From positions 12,029,816 through 12,093,815 of the forward strand of contig OZ036006.1 of the NCBI GenBank assembly GCA_964035015.1: a stretch of 64,000 bases of DNA, in the 5' to 3' direction. Below the pieces are notes generated by a model that made no database searches, was not told where the DNA came from, and saw only the letters and a program-made list of their open reading frames with translations. This document shows positions 10,643-20,934 of the stretch, piece by piece (positions within the stretch are counted from its first letter, which is position 1; each line of letters starts with the position of its first letter). Source of the stretch: Corallium rubrum (Eukaryota > Cnidaria > Anthozoa > Scleralcyonacea > Coralliidae). The position numbers and the translations under genes are program-made.

Positions 10643-11119
10643 GCTGCAAATACACCCCAAAGCCGTCACCCTGATTATAAAAGCAGATATCATGTCCTTT
10701 ACATAAACGTACCGAGTACAGACAACTGTACAACACACTGTCTACACAAACTTTGAGATATTGTACCTAGAGTATATCTGAACAATATTTAAATACTATA
10801 TATAAATACATAAATTAGAAAAATAATAATGATAATTAATAAAGAAAATAGAATTTCAAACTGCCAAATGGCCAAAGCAATCTAAAAGGATGAAAATATC
10901 TGATGTTTCCTCGCATTAACGCTTTGAAGCCTGACGACGAGTCTTTAAAGTTTATTCTGGCTAACGCCGGACGATTTCATTCAGCACAGGAAGAGGCCCA
11001 GGCCTCAAAGTGTTAAACGGCGCTTGGGGTTGGGAATGCACACGAAGTCGCGAGCGAGTGGCTGTACGGTTGCACTCGAGTTGAAAATCCCCCCCGCCCG
11101 CATGTAATCGGCTTTTTGC
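10643..11119. other. No feature seen
   Basis: AT-rich intergenic DNA. Short frames only. Confidence 0.35.
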
Positions 11120-12110
11120 GGAGTTGGCCCGACAGAGCTGCGTTTGTTTACTTGATTGTATGAATAAATATAGCTGAAATTAAATGAACTCAGATAGAGC
11201 ATCAAAACAATGTTTGTCGGCTTTTCGAGACATAACGAAGACTTACTACACCTTTTTCAGGTCAAATTCAGAAACTTCCAAACGAATTTCAGACACTTCC
11301 AAATGATATTCAGATTGTCCAAATGAATTTCAGACATTTCCAAATGATATTCAAATTGTCCAAATGATATTCAGATTTTCCAAATGATATTCAGACATTT
11401 TCAAATGAATTTCAGACATTTCCAAATGATATTCAGACATTTCCAAAATGAAGCGAGAGGCTAAAGTTCGCTTGAACAGTAAATAGTTCGGATCAGCTGA
11501 GGGAACACATACACCTTTTGCCCTGCATTACTCAATAAAAAACATTCAATTGCACTCACTGAAATAACAATATCACTTTATTATTAGCGCGAAACGACAT
11601 TCAATAACGCTTCTGTAACATCAATAGCATTGGTTACATAAAGTGCTATTTTTATTTCAATGAGTGCAATTGAATGTTTTTCATTGAGTAATGCAGGGCA
11701 AAAAAGGTATATGTGTTCCCTCAGCTGATCCGAACTATTTACTGTGCAAGCCTCTCGCTTCATTTTGGAAATGTCTGAATATCATTTGGAAATGTCTGAA
11801 TATCATTTGGAAAATCTGAATATCATTTGGAAATTTCTGAATATCATTTGGAAAATCTGAATATCATTTGGAAATTTCTGAAATTCACTTGGAAAGTTCT
11901 GAAATTGATCTGAATTATCTGAAGTTCGTTTGGAAGTTTCTGAATTTGACCTGAAAAAGGAGTAGTAATTAGTCTTCGTGAAGACGCTTTCGCTCATGAG
12001 TTTTGCCAAGACAATAACAATCTTTTTATTAACGATCGTTACAAAAATAACAGTGTAATAAAACTGCAGTAAAACTAACTAACGTAAACTAACTTCGCCC
12101 AAATGAAGCA
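11120..12110. repeat. Dispersed repeat copy A, interrupted by a foldback element
   Basis: The left part (11,120-11,245: gcgtttgtttacttgattgt, gaataaatatagctgaaa, gcatcaaaacaatgtttgtcg, cataacgaag) and the right part (11,968-12,110: ttcgtgaagacgctttcg, ctttttattaacgat, gtaaaactaactaacgtaa) together match copy B at 12,361-12,640. Copy B is continuous. Copy A is split by the element at 11,246-11,965. Confidence 0.65.
11246..11965. mobile_element. Tc1/mariner-like foldback with TA duplication and repeat-filled arms
   Basis: The termini CTACACCTTTTTCAGGTC and, inverted from the right, CTACTCCTTTTTCAGGTC match at 33 of about 34 positions into the element and are flanked by TA on both sides (11,244-11,245 and 11,966-11,967). 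Each arm is about 320 bp. It consists of tandem units based on aaatgatattcagacatttcc, followed by a unique block (gaagcgagaggct ... tcggatcagctgagggaaca). The loop is about 60-100 bp. No transposase remains. Confidence 0.75.
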
Positions 12111-12216
12111 ACATTTGCTTGAAAATTGTGAATTTCGGGTAACCGGGCCAACACGCCCCAACCAGAAACTTTTGCTGTCGTGATTCGGGAAATAAGGAGC
12201 CAGACTGAAGATCAAC

Positions 12217-12352
12217 CTTAACCGGGCTAGCCCACTTTATATATAAAACGCATGTTGTTTTAACATTTCGATTACATGGCAAGCGGGCTAGCCCGGTTTG
12301 CTGGGATGAAAATGTCCATATAATCGTTTTCATCTCGGCAAACCGGGCTGAA
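12217..12352. repeat. Hairpin repeat with CCGGGCTAGCCC / GGGCTAGCCCGG ends
   Basis: The block accgggctagcccactttat ... catggcaagcgggctagccc is a self-complementary repeat. It is shared with 785-866 and followed by a second small inverted pair, gtttgctgggatgaaaat / ttttcatctcggcaaacc. Confidence 0.5.
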
Positions 12353-12360
12353 AAACTGTT

Positions 12361-12640
12361 GAACTCGCTTCGATACGCGTTCGTTTGCTTGACAGTGTGA
12401 ATAAATAGTGCTGAAAGGAACTGAAATGGAACATCAAAACGTTGTTCGTGTGTTTCGTCATCATAGCGAAGATGTAATAAATTAATTGGTTTTCGTGAAG
12501 ACGCTTTCGTGGCTAAGACTAGCCTATATCGATCTTTTTATTAACGATGGACTTACAAAATAAATACTAGACTACTTAGTGTAAAACTGAAGTAAAACTA
12601 ACGTAACTTTGCCCTTATTTACGGCGAATTTCGGCCTGAA
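12361..12640. repeat. Dispersed repeat copy B (empty site for the 11.2-kb foldback)
   Basis: The sequence cgtttgcttgacagtgtgaataaatag, gaacatcaaaacg, catagcgaagatg, ttttcgtgaagacgctttcg, ctttttattaacgat, taaaactaacgtaac matches copy A on both sides of its insertion, in order and without the 720-bp element. Confidence 0.6.
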
Positions 12641-13170
12641 AACATCCCTGTAATCGCCCATAAATAACGAAGACGTTTGTCGGGATTGGATCAAGCTAAC
12701 CCAACTTGTCGAGATACGAGAAGGGTAGCAATTAAAGTACATATAACGCCAATTTTTTATCATCTAAATAAGCTCTACCTTTGGCAAGTAGTTGAACAAC
12801 GGAATTTTTGTTTTCAAAACGGTGTTGAGACGACGCCAAAGTAGATATCATTATCTATACAGTATTTATTTGCAGGAGTGACATGACCCAATTCTTCCAT
12901 TAATGGTGTGTTTGAACAACATGTTCCATGTTGTATGAGTTTTTTCACAAAAATTCTCAGGCAGTTCATTTTGCCAAAAAGAGAAAGAAAGCCAAATGCC
13001 TACATAGATGTCATCTCATTACCATGCTGAAATGCGAATCGCCAAAAAACATTGAAGGATAGCTCCAATCAAAAAAAGATTTCACTGAACAACTGTTTGC
13101 TCTATGTAGAACGTATTAAGATGACAAAAATTTGGTTTTAAATGCACTTTGAATATCGAGCGGGATTCGG
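12641..13170. other. No feature seen
   Basis: AT-rich intergenic DNA. No gene recognised. Confidence 0.35.
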
Positions 13171-13440
13171 GAATTTAAGGTGCTGTTTCCTTGCGATTTT
13201 TCTTGTAACTTGCAAGAAATGTACCCATGCGGAAAAAAAACTCGCAAGTTGCAGGAAGAGCAACTGTGAACTTTGTTGCAAGTTGAAGCAAAAAGTAGAA
13301 CCCATCCAACTTTTCTTGCAACTTGCAACACGGCAAAAATAACAAAATCGCAAGTTGCAACAGCGCGATTGTTTTGCAACCTTCAACATTCAGGCTACTT
13401 CAGTTGCAAGAAAAATCGCATCGTGTAATAGTAACATCGT
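13171..13440. mobile_element. Foldback MITE rich in gcaagttgc words
   Basis: The terminal arms ttgcgatttttcttgtaact and agttgcaagaaaaatcgca face each other. Between them the palindromic words caacttgcaa/ttgcaagttg recur at least six times. These self-complementary words make frames open on both strands, but none looks like a gene. A similar vocabulary (aacaacttgttc, cgcgtaaaaa) is used by the foldback at 48.7-50.4 kb. Confidence 0.5.
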
Positions 13441-13445
13441 GTAAA

Positions 13446-14706
13446 AATCGCACCGAAAGTAAAGCCTCCCCGAAAGTAATGGCTCCCCGCAGAATTAACG
13501 GCTCTCCGAAAGTAACGGCTACCCGAAAGTAACGGCTCCCCGAATATAACGCCCCCCCCCGAAAGTAACAGCTACGAAAGTAACGCGTCCCCGAATATAA
13601 CGCCCCCCCCCCCCGAAAGTAACAGCTACGAAAGTAACGCGTCCCCGAATATAACGGCTCTTCGAAAGTAATGACTCCCAAAAAGTAACGACTCTCCGAA
13701 AGTAACGGCTACCCAAAAGTAACGGCTCTCCAAAAGTAACGGCTCTCCGAAGGTAACGGCCACCCAAAAGTAACGGCTCCCCGAAAGTAACGACTCTCCG
13801 AAAGTAACGACTTTCCAAAAGCAACGGCTCTCCGAAAGTAACGGCTCTCCGAAAATAACGGCTCTCCGAAAGTAACGGCTACCCGAAAGTAACGGCTACC
13901 CGAAAGTAACGGCTACCCGAAAGTAACGGCTACCCGAAAGTAACGGCTCCCCAAATATAACGCCCCCCCCCGAAAGTAACAGCTACGAAAGTAACGCGTC
14001 CCCGAATATAACGGCTCTCCAAAAGTAACGGCTCTCCGAAAGTAACGACTCTCCAAAAGTAACGGCTCTCCGAAAGTAACGACTCTCCAAAAGTAACGGC
14101 TCTCCAAAAGTAACGACTCTCCAAAAGTAACGACTCTCCAAAAGTAACGACTCCCCAAAAGTAACGGCTCTCCGAAAGTAACGACTCTCCAAAAGTAACG
14201 ACTCTCCGAAAGTAACGACTCTCGAAAAGTAACGGCTCTCCGAAAGTAACGACTCTCCAAAAGTAACGGCTCTCCGAAAGTAACGGCTCTCCAAAAGTAA
14301 TGGCTCCCCGAAAATAACGGCTCTCCGAAAGTAACGGCCACCCAAATGTAACGGCTCTCCGAAAGTAACGACTCCCGAAAGTAACGACTCTCCGAAAGTA
14401 ACGGCTCTCCGAAGTAACGACTCTCCGAAAGTAACGACTCTCCGAAAGTAACGACTCTCCGAAAGTAACGACTCTCCGAAAGTAACGGCTCCCCGAAAGT
14501 AACGGCCACCCAAAAGTAACGGCTACTCAGAGGTAACGGCTATCCAAAAGTAACGGCCACCCGAAAGTAACGGCTACTCAGAGGTAACGGCTATCCAAAA
14601 GTAACGGCTCCCCGAAAGTAACGGCTCCCCGAAAGTAACGGCTCCTCGAAAGTAACGGCTCCTCGAAAGTAACGGCTCCTCGAAAGTAACGGCTCCCCTA
14701 AAGTAA
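13446..14706. repeat. Tandem array of about 74 copies of a 17-bp unit
   Basis: The consensus cgaaagtaacggctctc repeats for 1.26 kb, with common variants cgactctc, ggctcccc, ggctaccc and an aaaagt form. Three interruptions near 13,545-13,655 and 13,950-14,010 carry ataacgccccccccc and agctacgaaagtaacgcgtc, hinting at a higher-order unit. Seventeen is not a multiple of three, so each minus frame cycles through a 17-residue period (VTFGEPLL...SRYF). These frames are artefacts of the array. Confidence 0.9.
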
Positions 14707-15193
14707 CAGGCGCTGCTACTTTGTGAACCACACAGTACACCAGAGCAAGCCAGATTCCGAGCAAAGCTTATTAGTATTAAACCCAAACTCCGGTGTAAAA
14801 AAAAATACTCATCATTACTCAATTGTTCCAAATTAAAACCCTCACAAAAATATTTAATAGATCGTCCGCTACTCCACATTTCCAAAAACAGGATACATGA
14901 AAAAGAGCTCACAAGTTATAGTTCATGTAGAGTGGAGACAAGTTATGGAATTGTTATTCCAATGAATTTATTGAGGAACGCGGAAACATTGAATAGTTTC
15001 AATGTTTTCCTTACTGAAACTAGCCTGTAGTAATTACTTTTTCCCCAATTATTTTTTTTAATTAAATTTATTTCTATATGTATATTATATTGTAAATCAT
15101 TTTCATTGCTAGTATTTCTCTTATATAATCATTTTGTATTATTAGTTAATACAAACCCCTTGTAAACCAACATTGTTTTGTTGAAGGCACTAG
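14707..15193. other. No feature seen
   Basis: AT-rich DNA after the 17-bp array. A minor local hairpin near 14,950-15,020 (gaaacattgaatag...tttcaatgttttcc). No gene recognised. Confidence 0.35.
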
Positions 15194-15602
15194 AGGTGTG
15201 CGAATCCGATCCGAATCCGATCCGATCCGATCCGATCGGAACGGATTCGGATCGGATTCGGACTAAACTTTTATCGTATCGGATTTTGTTTCTTTTTATC
15301 TGAGATCGGATCGAATCGGATTTTGCACTTTTTTACCCGCATCAGATTCACTTTTGTCATTGTTTTTGTCACAAGATTAACAAATTCACTAGTTGTATGC
15401 ACGTTGCACAACATATGAAGGTTATTATTACATAAGATTATTATTGTATAGTAGTTTTCTTAAATTTATTTGTTCATTGGTTTTCTTTTCGGAACGTTTG
15501 CGCAACTATTGCAACATATATCTGGTGTTTTAATTTTTCCGGACCGGATCGGATCGGATCGGATTTGAGCAGCTGTTTTCGGTTCGGATCGGATCGGACT
15601 AC
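15194..15602. repeat. (GATCC/GGATC)-rich inverted repeat
   Basis: Clusters of gatccgatccgatccgat (15,205-15,240), ggattcggatcggattcgg (15,243-15,263) and ggatcggatcggatcgg (15,545-15,565) form a foldback whose termini are built from the pentamer CCGAT and its complement. The middle is AT-rich. Confidence 0.6.
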
Positions 15603-15604
15603 GA

Positions 15605-15790
15605 TTTTTTAGCTACTTACCCACCCACCTGCCTACTTACCCACCCACCTACCTACTTACCCACTCACCTACCTACTTACCCACTCACCTACCTACTTAC
15701 CCACTCACCTACCTACTTACTTACCTACTTACCCATCTACCTACTTACCCACCTACCTACTTACCTACCCACTTACCCACCTACCCATAC
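15605..15790. repeat. (TACC)n / CCTACTTACCCA microsatellite
   Basis: About 185 bp of tetranucleotide-based repeats: ttacccacccacctacctac and derivatives. Pure low-complexity DNA. Confidence 0.85.
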
Positions 15791-15861
15791 AAGGGCTAGC
15801 CCTTCCAGGAGGGCTTACACCTTCCATACAACACACCTTGAGTCCGCTTTGCCGATACATT

Positions 15862-16245
15862 AGGGACTTTAAGAAAACACAACGACTACGACTACGGCAA
15901 CGTGTTTCAACAATAGAATTTTATGTCATATACAAAGAACTTTTGCAAATGACGGTCCCCAGAGTAATTTTCATGCCGTCGTGACTCTGTTGACAACGTA
16001 GAAAAAGCATTTTTACGTTGTAAAGACAACGTGGAACCTGAATCACTACAGAAGCCTGGGAAAGCTTAACCTTACTCTCGCGACTAGCATAGATTGAACA
16101 AGTGTATCGCTTCAAGAATTTAAGAACAAGGCAAGTCCGTGCGATAATGTATCTTGAAATTTGAATGTATAAATACACCACCATTTAATATCAGTGTTAA
16201 ACTTTCTACCGTAGCCGTAGTCCGTTGCCGTGAATCTTAAAGTCC
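15862..16245. mobile_element. Foldback MITE with AGGGACTTTAAG ends
   Basis: The left end agggactttaagaaaacac ... cgactacgactacggcaacg and the right end cgtagccgtagtccgttgccg ... cttaaagtccct are inverted copies of about 40 bp. The 300-bp interior contains a short minus-strand frame without recognisable content. Confidence 0.6.
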
Positions 16246-16312
16246 CTGTTACTCGGGCTACCGCAGGTAGACGGGTCTAGGTTTCGGCTCTGTTATTATT
16301 ATTTTTTTGCGT
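16246..16312 (+). repeat. 3' tail of a CR1/Jockey-type LINE
   Basis: The sequence gttactcgggctaccgcagg ... gtctaggtttcggctctg matches the tail that follows the RT fragment at 34,390-34,895 (attactcgggctatctaagg ... tctaggtttaccctccg). It is read as a heavily 5'-truncated copy of the same LINE. Confidence 0.5.
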
Positions 16313-16356
16313 CGCGAGCGTTAGTCTCCCGGCCGCGCGATGGCGATTTCATGGCC

Positions 16357-16680
16357 GCGTTGTCTCTTGAACGAAGCTTTTCTTGCCATTTTATCGATGT
16401 TTTTGAATATTTCCACGACATTTCTTGGCACACTATACAGCAGTCGTCTCAAACAAAGATGTCAGAGTAGTGGGACTGTCATCGAATCAAGGTGTATTAA
16501 AAATAATCGGAAACTTTAAACTGAAGGAGTGAAGGACGTCAGAGAACAGTCATGTTTAATTAATTGCGAAACCGAGGTTTGGACGAGTTGTCTCCAGATG
16601 ATCAGTGGTTGTCTCTTTTGAACGAAGTATTTATTGCAATTTTATCGATGTTTTTGAATATTCACAAGACATTTCACTGT
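16357..16680. repeat. Direct duplication of about 70 bp
   Basis: The sequence gttgtctcttgaacgaag ... ccattttatcgatgtttttgaatatt (16,357-16,425) is repeated at 16,607-16,670 in the same orientation with small changes. It may be the two ends of an LTR-like or tandem unit, but no coding sequence lies between. Confidence 0.5.
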
Positions 16681-16919
16681 TTCTCAGTTGTTTACTTGTT
16701 TGAATAGCTTTGCAAGTGACCGAGTTATAGTTGATCTACAAGTAGCTCACAAGTTCTGCTTGTTTCATGCACACTTCATTTTAAAAACAATGAGATTTTG
16801 TCTTGCTAGAAGTGAACTAATATTAAAATTACGCAGTTAGCACAACAAGCAAGTCAGCCCGCTTGGCGAGCTAGCCGTTCTCATTTAAACACGACTGAAA
16901 ATCATTCTCACAAAAACGG

Positions 16920-17130
16920 ACTAGCCTGGTTTGCATATAGTTGTAATTGTTGTAACAATTATAACATCCAGTCGGCGACCGATCAAGTCTTACAACTTTT
17001 AATGGAAACGCTTGTTGTAATTCAATCGGCGACAGACGGCGACTGTTGTAGAAGTTGAATCAGTTCAACGGCTTCTACAACAATTACAACAGTCACCGAT
17101 GCGACAACATCAATCGCCGACAGTCGGCGA
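16920..17130. repeat. Palindromic block of gttgtaatt / cggcgac words
   Basis: Inverted words gttgtaattgttgtaacaat, ggcgacagacggcgactg, cagtcaccgat and cgccgacagtcggcgac form nested hairpins. Probably a small MITE. Confidence 0.4.
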
Positions 17131-18123
17131 CTTTTTGCTAGATGTTTGCAACGTAAAACACACAATTATTTACAAAACTCGGGCAAATCCTTTCAAAAAA
17201 ACCTCGATTTTATTAAGCAAGTCTACTAAATGACTAGTTCGAAGACTTGAATGCCGTACGCCAACTGGAATGTTTGCAACTGTCGTCAAACGTTCACGAA
17301 ACATGAGAGTTACTGAACGTGTAAATAATGCTTGCTATATTGTTATATAAACTGTGAAAATGATCACAAAGTTTTAGTCATTCAATTTGTTTTTGAATAT
17401 CAAACTTAGCTCATCTGAACTTTGTCAAAACCGAGAAGTCCTCAGTCTGAAAACCAATATACAAACAATATACAAACACTCCCTTAGATCACTTTCAGAG
17501 ATTTGTATTAATTACATCCGCCCAGCTTGCATATCACCGCACAAACACACGACCACATGTGATGCAGAGTTATTACTAAACTATTCCGACTATTTCACAT
17601 ATTTTGTCGGTTTGGTGGCAATTAGGAAGAGCTTTTGATAAGCATGAGATAAGAACGTTCTAGAATAACTGATTAGCAAAACATTCATGGGAAGGGAGAT
17701 TTATTTAAGAAAAAAATTATTAATCCAAAAACAAATAAAGGGCTTTACTTTTTTTGTTATACTGTTGCGTCAAAATTAATATCCAATTTTATTACAAGCA
17801 ACAGCTTGCTGGAATTTCAATCATTACCCGGTTTCAAATGACCTCATGATTTTGCAGTTCAAAGAGATACGGTTCGGAGTCATTTAAGGAGGACCGGTGA
17901 GATCCGAGATCTCACTGTGCTACGATTCGGCGAAAATTGTATATCGATTCTACAGTGGCTAAAGGCTTTGTAATAATGAAACTACACAGGAAGGTTCCCG
18001 ACTCGTGTAGACACTTTTGAAACCGTTGTAAACTTCAAACGGGTTCGTGTGAACGTAAAGATATTTTGTCGTTACTCTTTCGTACCAGTATCGCGTTTGA
18101 CCAAATATAAGTACAAGAATTTC
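17131..18123. other. No recognised gene
   Basis: AT-rich DNA. A plus-strand frame at 17,387-17,638 (about 83 codons) begins with TTG or ATT codons and resembles nothing known. A short block near 17,900 (ccggtgagatccgagatctcac) is a local palindrome. Confidence 0.35.
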
Positions 18124-18678
18124 ATTCAAGGAAGAAATGAAGGAAGGAAGGAAGGAAGGAAGGAAGGAAGGAAGGAAGGAAGGAAGGAAGGAAGGAAGGA
18201 AGGAAGGAAAGAAGGGAGGGAGGGAGGGAGGGAGGGAGGGAGGGAGGGAGGGAGGGAGGAAGGAAGGAAGGAAGGAAGGAAGGAAGGAAGGAAGGAAGGA
18301 AGGAAGGAAGGAAGGAAGGAAGGAAGGAAGGAAGGAAGGAAGGAAGGAAGAAAGGAAGAAAGGGAGGGAGGGAGGGAGGGAGGGAGGGAAGGAGGGAAGG
18401 AAGGAAGGAGGGAAGGAAGGAGGGAAGGAAGGAATTGAAGGAAGAAAGGAAGGAAGGAAGGAAGGAAGGAAGGAAGGAAGGAAGGAAGGAAGGAAGGAAG
18501 GAAGGAAGGAAGGAAGGAAGGAAGGACGGAGGAATGGAGGGACGGACGGACAGACAGAAGGAAGGAAGGACGGAAAGAAGGAAGGAAGGAAGGAAGGAAG
18601 GAAGGAAGGAAGGAAGGAAGGAAGGAAGGAAGGAAGGAAGGAAGGAAGGAAGGAAGGAAGGAAGGAAGGAAGGAAGGA
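18124..18678. repeat. (GAAG)n / (GGGA)n microsatellite, 555 bp
   Basis: An almost pure polypurine tract of gaag and ggga tetramers lies 146 bp downstream of the XXYLT1 stop codon on the purine-rich plus strand. Three frames stay open through it as Glu-Gly-Arg-Lys repeats, which are artefacts. A tract of this size may form triplex DNA and slip in replication. Confidence 0.95.
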
Positions 18679-18823
18679 GCTAGAGTTTTCCCACCGCTGC
18701 TCTATACCCTAAACAAAACACCCAATGATCTAAACCACCCACCAAACTCAATCGTCCTTGGCAATCGTAGCAACGAAACACGTCAGGGCACTAGTTTCTA
18801 ACCCCGAGAAAGTTTTAAAAATC

Positions 18824-19441
18824 CTAATCACCAGGAATGGCAGTGTTGCAGTTTCCGTGATATACATGAATAGGTGCAGAACAGTTGTGATACAAGTGAA
18901 AAATCTTCTGGTACCCACCATTATCCCTCCACCATAGGCATAGCTGACGATTCCAAGTACAAGGTAAGACGTAAAACAACTCAGGATGTTCGAAACCCAA
19001 CAACGTGTAAAACCCCTGATCGCCAAGATGGCCCTTGAAGTGGTACTTCTCGCTAAGCGCAACAACCAGCATATTATTTACTATATACTGCTGATACAGG
19101 GGGGAGTCTCTCATCCGATCCAAATCCAGAAGCAGTACGCCACTGTTGAATCCTGGGTAACCGTCAGGAACCGGCTCTCCGACTTTTGTCCGCGGGTTGT
19201 TTCTCCGGTGCTTCCAGGTAATGTGTTTATAGACGGGCTGTTGCTCGTGGGCTAGTCCCATTATGTTTGTCGGTGAGAAGTGTTGGAATTTGTCGAAAAG
19301 CTGTTTGATGTCGGTGCGGAATTTCAAGTCGATGTCCAACATGACGACTTTGGAAATGTTTGGGAAAAAAGTGTGGGTAATGATTGATAGAAAGAACAGG
19401 GCTCCATTGTAGTAAGACCTTGAGCCACTTGTAAAGATATG
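18824..19441 (-). CDS. XXYLT1: Xyloside xylosyltransferase 1, last exon
   Basis: This exon encodes 205 residues and a TAG stop. The product is an ER-resident, manganese-dependent GT8-family alpha-1,3-xylosyltransferase that adds the second xylose to O-glucose-xylose on Notch-type EGF repeats. Visible family marks, in order: SYYNGALFFLS; the metal-binding DxD in VVMLDIDLKFRTD; MGLAHEQQPVYKH; PGFNSGVLLLDLDRM; FKGHLGDQGFYTLLGFEHPE; TWNRQLCLWWRD; and the C-terminal HGNCNTAIP. The exon opens right after a pyrimidine-rich acceptor (ttactcttttcgtag) in phase 0. The frame is intact. It pairs with the upstream exon at 20,534-20,872. The GAAG tract lies just downstream. Confidence 0.93.
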   Translation of the reverse strand, partial: HIFTSGSRSYYNGALFFLSIITHTFFPNISKVVMLDIDLKFRTDIKQLFDKFQHFSPTNIMGLAHEQQPVYKHITWKHRRNNPRTKVGEPVPDGYPGFNSGVLLLDLDRMRDSPLYQQYIVNNMLVVALSEKYHFKGHLGDQGFYTLLGFEHPELFYVLPCTWNRQLCLWWRDNGGYQKIFHLYHNCSAPIHVYHGNCNTAIPGD

Positions 19442-20312
19442 CTACGAAAAGAGTAAGAACTCGATTAAGGTAGCTCCGAGAGGTTTTTAATTATAACTGC
19501 ACGTGAGCTGATGGCTAATTCAGAAAGAAATCTATTGATAACCAGACAAAATACTAAAGAGCGGTGCCCTGTTTACCGTCGCTTGTATTCTTATTCCCAG
19601 AGCCCACTATCTGTACGGTGGCCCACAAGGGTCACCTCTTCTTCGTACAAACACGAATCTTCAGTTCTCCGGGGAAATCGAACCAGGGCCGGATTAACCT
19701 TCCCAGGGCCGGGGGCGAAAATATTTTAGGGCCGGGAGCGAAAATATTTTAGGTCCGGTCACAAAATGAGAGCCATCCCCGGAGTACGGTGAACTGAAAG
19801 CGTAAGTTGATCGGAGCATCGGAGGTTCGTACTTAGGCTTCCTCAGGCGCCACTCCCCTCCCGCTTTCAAACAGAAGTGGCCTGGTGGCTGAGCTCGAGA
19901 GAGCGTGTGGTTTTCTCAGGCTAGTACGGACTTTCAAAGAGAAACTACATATTTTTTTTATTCACTCATTTTTTTTGGGCCGGTGAGAATCTGGGGCTTT
20001 ATTGAGTAAAATCAACAGAAATCATTTCGACTTGCAGGCATAAAAATAAATTTAATATCAACAATCTAAACAATCAAAACAAGGAAATGAATTTGAGGGA
20101 TCCACCGCCCACACGCCCACCTTTCGACCAAACCCATTCGAGGAATGCATTCATCGTTTCACCACTCACGCCCACGAATCGAAACAACCTCAACATTTTG
20201 AGGTAAGCCCACTTAAACTATACTATATTCGCTCTACCTTTATGGTATTAAGCACTTTCCGTGAACATTCCGTGACCGACATTCCGTGAACAAAATCACA
20301 CGTGCTCGTTTG

Positions 20313-20376
<64 letters not shown>

Positions 20377-20533
20377 GTTTTCTCAGACCTTTTTACGCCT
20401 TTTCTTGGACGGGTAAGTTTCGTCGAAGATTTAAAAAAATTGTTTTATTTATTTTAAATATTCATATATTTAATTTATTTATATAATTTAAACTTAGCTC
20501 CATTATCTTATTTTCAAGTCAAATTCCACATAC
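19442..20533 (-). other. XXYLT1: XXYLT1 intron, with (TA)n
   Basis: A 1,092-bp phase-0 intron with donor CAG|GTATGT and acceptor TTTTCGTAG. It contains a duplicated gggccgggagcgaaaatattttagg phrase (19,710-19,755) and a 58-bp (TA)n run at 20,315-20,372. No exon is apparent inside. Confidence 0.85.
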
Positions 20534-20872
20534 CTGCAGTATTTTCATCAAAGGTTGTAGTGCTTCAGCAACTTTAGCAATATCCTGATACACAACACTA
20601 ATTTTAGTTTTGCATAACTTCTGCGACAAGACCTCAATTGATTTGACCACATGGTCTCGACTTCTTTCATCTGTGACTATATGAAGTTGCAGTGCCAAGC
20701 TTGTATGTTTACAAATAGAAGACAAACAAACCTCAAACTTCTTTAGAATTGCTGGATATTGATCCAAATTAGTAAGAGTCATTAGCAGATTCCACATTTC
20801 ACTTTTCCAACTGTTTTTGGGAGCTGAAAGAGTAGAACTTGTTCCAGTGTCTTCAATTTGGATGCCATTGCC
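20534..20872 (-). CDS. XXYLT1: Xyloside xylosyltransferase 1, penultimate exon (5' end of gene not found)
   Basis: The exon contains WNLLMTLTNLDQYPAILKKF, LQLHIVTDERSRDHV and VVYQDIAKVAEALQPLMKIL, matching the N-terminal half of the GT8 fold of XXYLT1. It ends LMKILQ at donor CAG|GTATGT, and the splice into HIFTSGSRSYYNG falls where I expect it in the vertebrate protein. The 5' border is less sure: I use the acceptor catgtatatag|GC at 20,873. The segment just downstream of it (NGIQIEDTGTSS) would be the lumenal stalk. The exon for the start codon and membrane anchor should lie further right on this strand, and I could not identify it. Confidence 0.8.
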
Positions 20873-20934
20873 TATATACATGTAGTGAAACAGTTTTAAA
20901 ATTTTACGCAACAAAAATACAATATCAGCGAAAT

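Noticed and set aside
13116-13389. Several overlapping minus-strand frames with LQLAT / NLQQS words
   Set aside because: They come from the self-complementary ttgcaagttg words of a foldback MITE. Frames on both strands mirror each other.
13400-14513. Minus-strand frames of up to about 200 codons with VTFGEPLL...SRYF repeats
   Set aside because: The period of 17 residues equals three 17-bp units. All three frames are open, as expected for a stop-free tandem array.
16357-16680. LTR retrotransposon bounded by the 70-bp direct repeat
   Set aside because: Only about 180 bp lies between the copies, without primer-binding site or polypurine tract.
18049-18712. Plus-strand Glu-Gly-Arg-Lys frames of up to 190 codons
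   Set aside because: They are translations of the (GAAG)n tract only.
18986-19255. Plus-strand frame of 89 codons
   Set aside because: It is antisense to the conserved XXYLT1 exon.
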